Below, one piece after another: positions 60,095 to 64,000 of a stretch of 64,000 nt of DNA. This stretch comes from Symbiodinium natans. Its lineage: Eukaryota > Sar > Dinophyceae > Suessiales > Symbiodiniaceae. A program made the translations under genes and the position numbers. How positions within the stretch are numbered: position 1 is the stretch's first letter; each line of letters opens with the position of its first letter. The stretch is taken from NCBI GenBank assembly GCA_905221605.1, contig CAJNDS010002166.1:206001-270000 (forward strand), given 5' to 3'. The notes under the pieces are model-generated. The model saw only the letters and a program-made list of their open reading frames with translations, ran no database searches and was not told the origin of the DNA.

Positions 60095-63000
60095 AACAAT
60101 TCCCCTGACCCAAATGCCTTCGGACTTCTTCCTTGACTCATCTTGTGCCAGACAAAGACTCGATCACCCTTACTGTAGGGTCCGTCGGACGGCATGACAC
60201 GACGCGCAAGGTCCTTTCGAAGATCAAGTGATTGACGAGCTTCTTGATGAGCTCTCATAGCAATCCTTTGAAGCTCCAATGTGGTCCTATCTTCGTCTGA
60301 AGGTTCTGCGGTCAACTGCTCTGGAGTGCTAGTCTCCACATCAAACAAGTCAGGTGGTCGTCTGCCGGTGGCTATCTCTAAAGGAGAATAGCCTGAGACA
60401 GTTAGTTGGCAATTTCTTGCCCAAGCCACCTTCTTGACTGCATGACGAACAGTGACCTTCTCAGCATAACCTTCGTCTGCGAAGGCCTTGGCCATGATCG
60501 ACCAAGTGCGCTTAAACAGCCTCACAGCTGTCTCAGCACGATTCGGCCAAGGAGTGCGAGGTCCACATGGATAAGGAGCGATGCCATGAAACTTATAGTA
60601 TTCCATGTAAGGTTCGGTAAAGAAAGCTTGATCACCAACGATTCCTTTTGGAATGCAGTTGTTCTCCTCGGTCCACAGCCTAAAAGCTCCTAGGGTTTCG
60701 GTCGCTTCCAAACTTTTCAAAGCCGTAGCCCACAGAAGATTCGAAGCACCATCAATAATGACCAAGGCAAGGTAAGAACTATTGCCAAATTTGATTTCCT
60801 CATGGTCAACAAAAATGAGGTCTCCAAAAGATGACGCTCGAAGCCCTGCGATTCTGGCTCGCGGAGGCGTAGGCACGGAGGTGTTACATATTCGGCAACC
60901 CTTGACAATGCGGTCGTACTTGTCGTAGATCTCTCCTGGCAAACCAAGCATGCTGGTCCTGCGACGAAACTGAGCTGAACTCATGTGGTAATGCTTCACA
61001 TGCAATTTGTACAACTCAACATCGTTGTTCAATTTTTCCAACATTCGCTTGTACTGAGGAGAGGCCCTAGACACCTCTTGACCTGGCAACGGAAGCGAAA
61101 TCCTCCTAGGTTCTAGCGGTGATTCCCTTGGAACTCTTGGCTGTTCAGGAAGATTCTTCTGAGCCTCGGGCTCGGAAGGCTCATAATCTTGAAGATCTGG
61201 ATCATCTGCCGGAGCAGAATGGGAACCTACCTTGGGTACCGATTCTGACGAACCGCTTCCCTTGGCTTTTGGTTCCCCTCTTCCTGGTTCCCTTCCTGAC
61301 GGAAAGCTTCCAGTTGTCTTTGGTTTAACTGAGCTGTCTTCAGGCTTGCCTTTGTTAATGAGGTCTTCAGGCGACCCCGACTTCTTCCTAGTGGGATCTA
61401 CAGATTTAGCTGGAACCGAAGTTCGGCTCTCAAGTCCTCCAGGCAAAATCCTAAAAACTGTCCTACCCTTCCAGCACTCAGAAGCTCTCGAAGTAGGAAG
61501 CTCAGAACTCTTCCAGTCGTCTTCCTGAGTTTCGACCTTGTCCTTCTTGAACTCCATGATCGTCTTGCGCTTGGTGTCCAGGAACTCCAGAGGAATGGGT
61601 GAGGTACTCGTCTTCGGGACGTACTTCTCTTTCCTCATCTTCTTGTGGATTCGTGCAAGTTCCATCTTTGTCTCGTCTATCACCCACTCATCATCCATAG
61701 CATACGCATGTCCCCTAGGTTCCTCACCTAAAGGAGAGCTTCCCAGAGACACAGGTTCCTTTTCTGAAGAAAAGCCTCCTGCTGCTGTCTGATGGAAGCC
61801 GTACTCGTAGTGCGAGAAGTAGGTGAGAAAGCTGACCTTGTCTTTGATGGCGAACCGCACGTTCCACATAAGACGGCATAGATCAAGTAGATCAAGAACA
61901 AGATGTGAGCTTGGAGCAACTCTAAGCTTCACGTTCTTCACTCCCAGAATGGAGCTGCTCAGCCATGCCTGTCCTGGAGATAAACTGATCTGGAAACCAA
62001 GATTTCGCATCTGTGGCAAGGACATCAGTATGGGCACTGTGCCTTGCTCCACAATGTCAAACTCTGTGGACTGAATGACATACTCCCGATCGTACATAAA
62101 CACGACCAACTTCTCGGAGCACCTTGTCGATTCAGAATTGGCAAAGGTGAACTGGGACGTTGTCTCAGCTGTCTTATACCAGATGCCACAGTAAGGATTC
62201 TCGTCACAGAACTGCATAAGGCTCTGTGCTGAAGCCCTTGAAACCATCGCACGCGTGCATCCAAGATCCAAAACCATTGAAGTCGGAGTCAAAGGATGTG
62301 CGAGGTAGGCTTCTCCAACGGAGATTGCCGTAAACGAAAGGGCAGACGTTGCACTGGAATTCTGGGCAGGTGCATCGGCAAGGTTGGCAGTACCATCACT
62401 GGAGATCATCTTACCTCCATCTTTGCCCCATTTGCCTTTGCCTTTGCCCTTCTTTCCTTTCTTGCCTTTGCCCTTCGCGGCATAGGACTCCTCAGTGGCA
62501 CCATCGTCCCAAGACCACTCGTCCCAGGAAGCCTCTTGCCACTGCCAATCACTCTGCCAAGCATCGGATTGGAATTGCTCGTCGGCAAAATGAGATTTGC
62601 CTGAACCTTTCTTCTTCTTGAAGAAGCGGCGGCCGGTAGAGCCTTTTCCTTTGCCCTTTCCTTTTCGTCGGCCCTTCGCTCCTCTCCTCATTCGTCTTCC
62701 TTGGAAACGTCTCTGAAACCACGAATAGTTCACATCGTCGTAGACCCAGAAAGCATCCTCATCTGCTTCGAGGAAACCTTCAGTGCCATCATCCTCGTCT
62801 TCGACCCAGTATCCTTCGCTGTTGTCCAGGTAGCCCTCGTCGAGCACCAAGAAGGTTTTCCTGCCACCATGTCCGGAAGGGGCGAGGAGAGGATTGTCGA
62901 CGGAAGTCTTTGTGGTACAAAAGATTTCAAGATAAACTGCACGTAGCTCCACAAGGCGGTAATCAGCCAAAACTCTGTTTCGATGGGCCATCAGGGATGT

Positions 63001-63720
63001 CAACACCTGTCTCTGATCCTGCGTCAGGTCCGAAAGGGACACAAAAACGAGTGCCACCAGATTCGCCGTGATGGGAATTGTTCGAGAGTGTTGTTCCCTC
63101 AGCCTCTCATTGGCTCTGTTCATCGCCTCCTCTGGAGTGATTGCTTGTTGTTCTTCTTGGGGAAGAGACATAACATAGGCCCTGACCTCTGCATTGTTCA
63201 CGTCCGTGATGGGAATGTAAGTGTCGTTCCAAGCTTCTTGCATTCTACTCAGAGAGAGTTGGAACCTGGTAATCCAACGAAGCATATCGCCACTGCCACG
63301 GTGCAAGTTCATGAACTGCTGGAAGCGGTAGAGGAAAACATTGGCCGCTCCTTTCACGAACAGTAGTCGTAGAAAGCTCTTGAAGTACTTGACTCCATTG
63401 TTGGGATCCTTCAGGCGATCTCTGTCAAGAAGCCTCTTGTGAATTGCTGCTTCACCTTCTAGACGGTTTCGCAGGGCAGGTCCTTGTTTGGCTCCTTCTA
63501 ACTCTGTGATGTCGCACCAGTCATCGATTGCGTCTTCATAGGCAAACCAACTGCTTCGCCCATCATATGATGGCGGTACCTTTGTGGTCACTTGCTGGAA
63601 TGCAGAAAGACGGTGCAACTCTTCTAAGTGTCTGTTTCTGTTCACTGCGTAGCTCTCATGGAGGTATTCATCCTCGTCTCCATGTTCTTGCTCATAAGGC
63701 GCAGCAGTGTGGCTAGCCAT
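60037..63720 (-). CDS. Copia Gag, aspartic protease and integrase polyprotein
   Basis: Starts at ATG 63720, about 120 nt inside the primer binding site. Residues 1-270 are the Gag-like capsid region (LKDPNNGVKYFKSFLRLLFV, RFQQFMNLHRGSGDMLRWIT). 340-440 are basic and aromatic low-complexity (GKGKGKGSTGRR, SDWQWQEASWDEWSWDDG, KGKKGKKGKGKGKW) in place of a CCHC knuckle. The protease motif is MVLDLGCTRAMVSR with Asp 485. Integrase has His 907, His 910 or 912, Cys 942 and Cys 945 for zinc, and the DDE triad Asp 972 (FVDHEE), Asp 1030 (GIVGDQAFF) and Glu 1063 (PNRAETAVR). Between protease and integrase lie four translated palindromes. The register is lost near 60.13 kb (QGRSPKAFG), so the last 30 residues are out of frame. 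Confidence 0.92.
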   Translation of the reverse strand: MASHTAAPYEQEHGDEDEYLHESYAVNRNRHLEELHRLSAFQQVTTKVPPSYDGRSSWFAYEDAIDDWCDITELEGAKQGPALRNRLEGEAAIHKRLLDRDRLKDPNNGVKYFKSFLRLLFVKGAANVFLYRFQQFMNLHRGSGDMLRWITRFQLSLSRMQEAWNDTYIPITDVNNAEVRAYVMSLPQEEQQAITPEEAMNRANERLREQHSRTIPITANLVALVFVSLSDLTQDQRQVLTSLMAHRNRVLADYRLVELRAVYLEIFCTTKTSVDNPLLAPSGHGGRKTFLVLDEGYLDNSEGYWVEDEDDGTEGFLEADEDAFWVYDDVNYSWFQRRFQGRRMRRGAKGRRKGKGKGKGSTGRRFFKKKKGSGKSHFADEQFQSDAWQSDWQWQEASWDEWSWDDGATEESYAAKGKGKKGKKGKGKGKWGKDGGKMISSDGTANLADAPAQNSSATSALSFTAISVGEAYLAHPLTPTSMVLDLGCTRAMVSRASAQSLMQFCDENPYCGIWYKTAETTSQFTFANSESTRCSEKLVVFMYDREYVIQSTEFDIVEQGTVPILMSLPQMRNLGFQISLSPGQAWLSSSILGVKNVKLRVAPSSHLVLDLLDLCRLMWNVRFAIKDKVSFLTYFSHYEYGFHQTAAGGFSSEKEPVSLGSSPLGEEPRGHAYAMDDEWVIDETKMELARIHKKMRKEKYVPKTSTSPIPLEFLDTKRKTIMEFKKDKVETQEDDWKSSELPTSRASECWKGRTVFRILPGGLESRTSVPAKSVDPTRKKSGSPEDLINKGKPEDSSVKPKTTGSFPSGREPGRGEPKAKGSGSSESVPKVGSHSAPADDPDLQDYEPSEPEAQKNLPEQPRVPRESPLEPRRISLPLPGQEVSRASPQYKRMLEKLNNDVELYKLHVKHYHMSSAQFRRRTSMLGLPGEIYDKYDRIVKGCRICNTSVPTPPRARIAGLRASSFGDLIFVDHEEIKFGNSSYLALVIIDGASNLLWATALKSLEATETLGAFRLWTEENNCIPKGIVGDQAFFTEPYMEYYKFHGIAPYPCGPRTPWPNRAETAVRLFKRTWSIMAKAFADEGYAEKVTVRHAVKKVAWARNCQLTVSGYSPLEIATGRRPPDLFDVETSTPEQLTAEPSDEDRTTLELQRIAMRAHQEARQSLDLRKDLARRVMPSDGPYSKGDRVFVWHKMSQGRSPKAFGSGELLCHKKAPWCLWKFTSLCFV
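60370..60392. repeat. Hairpin in integrase coding region
   Basis: GGCTATCTCTAAAGGAGAATAGCC-type foldback (outer GGCTAT/ATAGCC, inner TCTC/GAGA). Related but not canonical. Confidence 0.5.
60470..60485. repeat. 16-nt hairpin core in integrase coding region
   Basis: CCTTCGTCTGCGAAGG, six base pairs with TCTG loop. Encodes part of AFADEGY. Confidence 0.5.
61235..61260. repeat. 26-nt palindromic unit, copy 8 (coding)
   Basis: GGTAC + CGATTCTGACGAACCG + CTTCC. Diverged stem. Translated GSGSSESVP (residues 821-829). Confidence 0.78.
61286..61311. repeat. 26-nt palindromic unit, copy 9 (coding)
   Basis: GGTTC + CCTTCCTGACGGAAAG + CTTCC. Translated GSFPSGREP (residues 804-812). Confidence 0.8.
61718..61743. 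repeat. 26-nt palindromic unit, copy 10 (coding)
   Basis: GGTTC + CTCACCTAAAGGAGAG + CTTCC. Translated GSSPLGEEP (residues 660-668). Confidence 0.85.
61754..61779. repeat. 26-nt palindromic unit, copy 11 (coding)
   Basis: GGTTC + CTTTTCTGAAGAAAAG + CCTCC. Perfect stem. Translated GGFSSEKEP (residues 648-656), 36 nt from copy 10. Confidence 0.87.
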
Positions 63721-63743
63721 GGCTCTGTACCTTGGATCGAGCC

Positions 63744-63839
63744 CCGGAAGTTCCTCTTCCGGTTATCTTCACTAATGTGAGGTATACCGGAGAGGCTCCG
63801 GTCACCTTCACAAATGTGAAGCACACCGGGTATCCCGGG
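63744..63839. promoter_or_regulatory. Leader of five consecutive hairpins between PBS and gag start
   Basis: In order: CCGGAAG/CTTCCGG (63744-63762), CTTCAC/GTGAGG inside GGT...ACC (63761-63788), CCGGAG/CTCCGG (63787-63801), CTTCACAAATGTGAAG inside CCGGT...ACCGG (63798-63829), and CCGGG/CCCGG (63826-63838). Neighbouring stems share edge bases. Position suggests a packaging, dimerisation or translation-control signal, which is inference. Confidence 0.75.
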
Positions 63840-63840
63840 A

Positions 63841-63852
63841 GCTCCGCTACCA
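63841..63852 (-). other. Primer binding site-like TGGTAGCGGAGC
   Basis: On minus the LTR ends ACATCTCA, then ACG, then TGGTAGCGGAGC. This resembles the complement of an initiator Met tRNA 3' end (TGGTAGCAGAG or TGGTATCAGAGC in other eukaryotes), with G at the seventh or eighth place. Its position two to three bases after the LTR CA end is the expected one. Confidence 0.65.
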
Positions 63853-63855
63853 CGT

Positions 63856-64000
63856 TGAGATGTAACCTGGGCGTGCAGACCCTCGCCTAATGCGTACAGG
63901 CCTACAGGCAACACAGGAGTCTCTTTTCTACAGGCACACAGCTGTAGTCACTGCACCACTAGAACCTTGAGCAGCAAGCATGGAAACATGCATTGTGACA
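63856..64000 (-). repeat. 5' LTR (truncated by window end)
   Basis: Begins TGAGATGTAACCTGGGCGTG and then matches 49699-49824. Its inner edge is fixed by the adjoining primer binding site. The outer part and right flank are beyond 64000. Confidence 0.88.

Larger units (their letters stand above)
49691..64000 (-). mobile_element. Ty1/copia-type LTR retrotransposon with extra KptA-EEP cassette
   Basis: Direct repeats at 49691-49824 and 63856-64000 flank about 14 kb. Read on minus the order is 5' LTR (cut by the window edge), primer binding site, hairpin leader, Gag, aspartic protease, integrase, reverse transcriptase, RNase H, then a 160-nt spacer and a second cassette with KptA-like and EEP domains, then the 3' LTR. 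Integrase before reverse transcriptase defines the copia order. Coding parts lie in several frames with small overlaps, so this copy is decayed, or base counts are wrong, or frameshifting is used. Low LTR divergence (one substitution in 128 aligned bases plus one 11-nt indel) points to a fairly recent insertion. The right flank is outside the window, so no target-site duplication can be checked. Confidence 0.9.

Noticed and set aside
61101-61140. GGTTCTAGCGGTGATTCCCTTGGAAC as another palindromic unit
   Set aside because: It has only a GGTTC/GAAC outer match, with no paired 16-nt core.
50303-61779. CRISPR-like array from the repeated palindromes
   Set aside because: Units are irregularly spaced from tens to thousands of bases, vary in stem sequence and are translated. 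There are no spacers and no cas genes.

Overview
This window looks like nuclear DNA of a dinoflagellate. The evidence is many interstitial arrays of the telomere-type heptamer TTTAGGG/CCCTAAA, the near absence of long reading frames over the first 49 kb, short exon-like islands set in repeat, and one very large LTR retrotransposon of Ty1/copia type whose protease carries a DLGCTRAM box. I cannot name a genus. No rRNA, tRNA, spliced-leader gene or CRISPR array was found.

Layout. 1-2.1 kb: a large hairpin of CCAAAA/TTTTGG repeats, then AT-rich satellite-like direct repeats. 2.1-27 kb: a patchwork of telomere-like arrays whose orientation changes again and again, with 30-150 bp exon-like islands between them (mostly minus strand, products not recognised), several small foldback elements, and microsatellites. 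27-31 kb: a three-exon gene for a PI-PLC X-domain phosphodiesterase on the minus strand, with TPR-like minus-strand exons on both sides of it. 31-35.9 kb: repeats and little else. 35.9-37.2 kb: one long minus-strand frame with two tandem NUMOD4/HNH units, a homing-endonuclease-like protein. 37.3-49.6 kb: more exon-like islands, many of them coiled coil on the minus strand, among telomere-like arrays, ending in a minisatellite and a long pyrimidine tract.

49.69-64.0 kb: an LTR retrotransposon on the minus strand. The 3' LTR starts at 49691. The 5' LTR starts at 63856 and runs off the window. A primer-binding-site-like TGGTAGCGGAGC lies just inside the 5' LTR, followed by a leader of five consecutive hairpins and then Gag, protease, integrase, reverse transcriptase and RNase H. 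Downstream of RNase H, and still inside the LTRs, lies a second cassette of about 4.8 kb. It encodes a protein with a Tpt1/KptA-like RNA 2'-phosphotransferase domain, a long unknown region, and an endonuclease/exonuclease/phosphatase (EEP) domain with a basic Lys/Gly tail. Both cassettes are broken by small frame changes, nearly all in the same direction.

The most unusual feature is a family of 26-nt palindromic units, a 16-nt hairpin core with fixed flanks, scattered through this element. The nine copies inside coding sequence all sit in the same codon register, so they are translated as variants of a G-[SG]-x-[SP]-[SL]-x-x-x-[PR] nonapeptide (one copy starts with R). I saw none elsewhere in the window. 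The 14-kb element with its KptA and EEP cassette and its translated palindromes is the best candidate for an undescribed system here.
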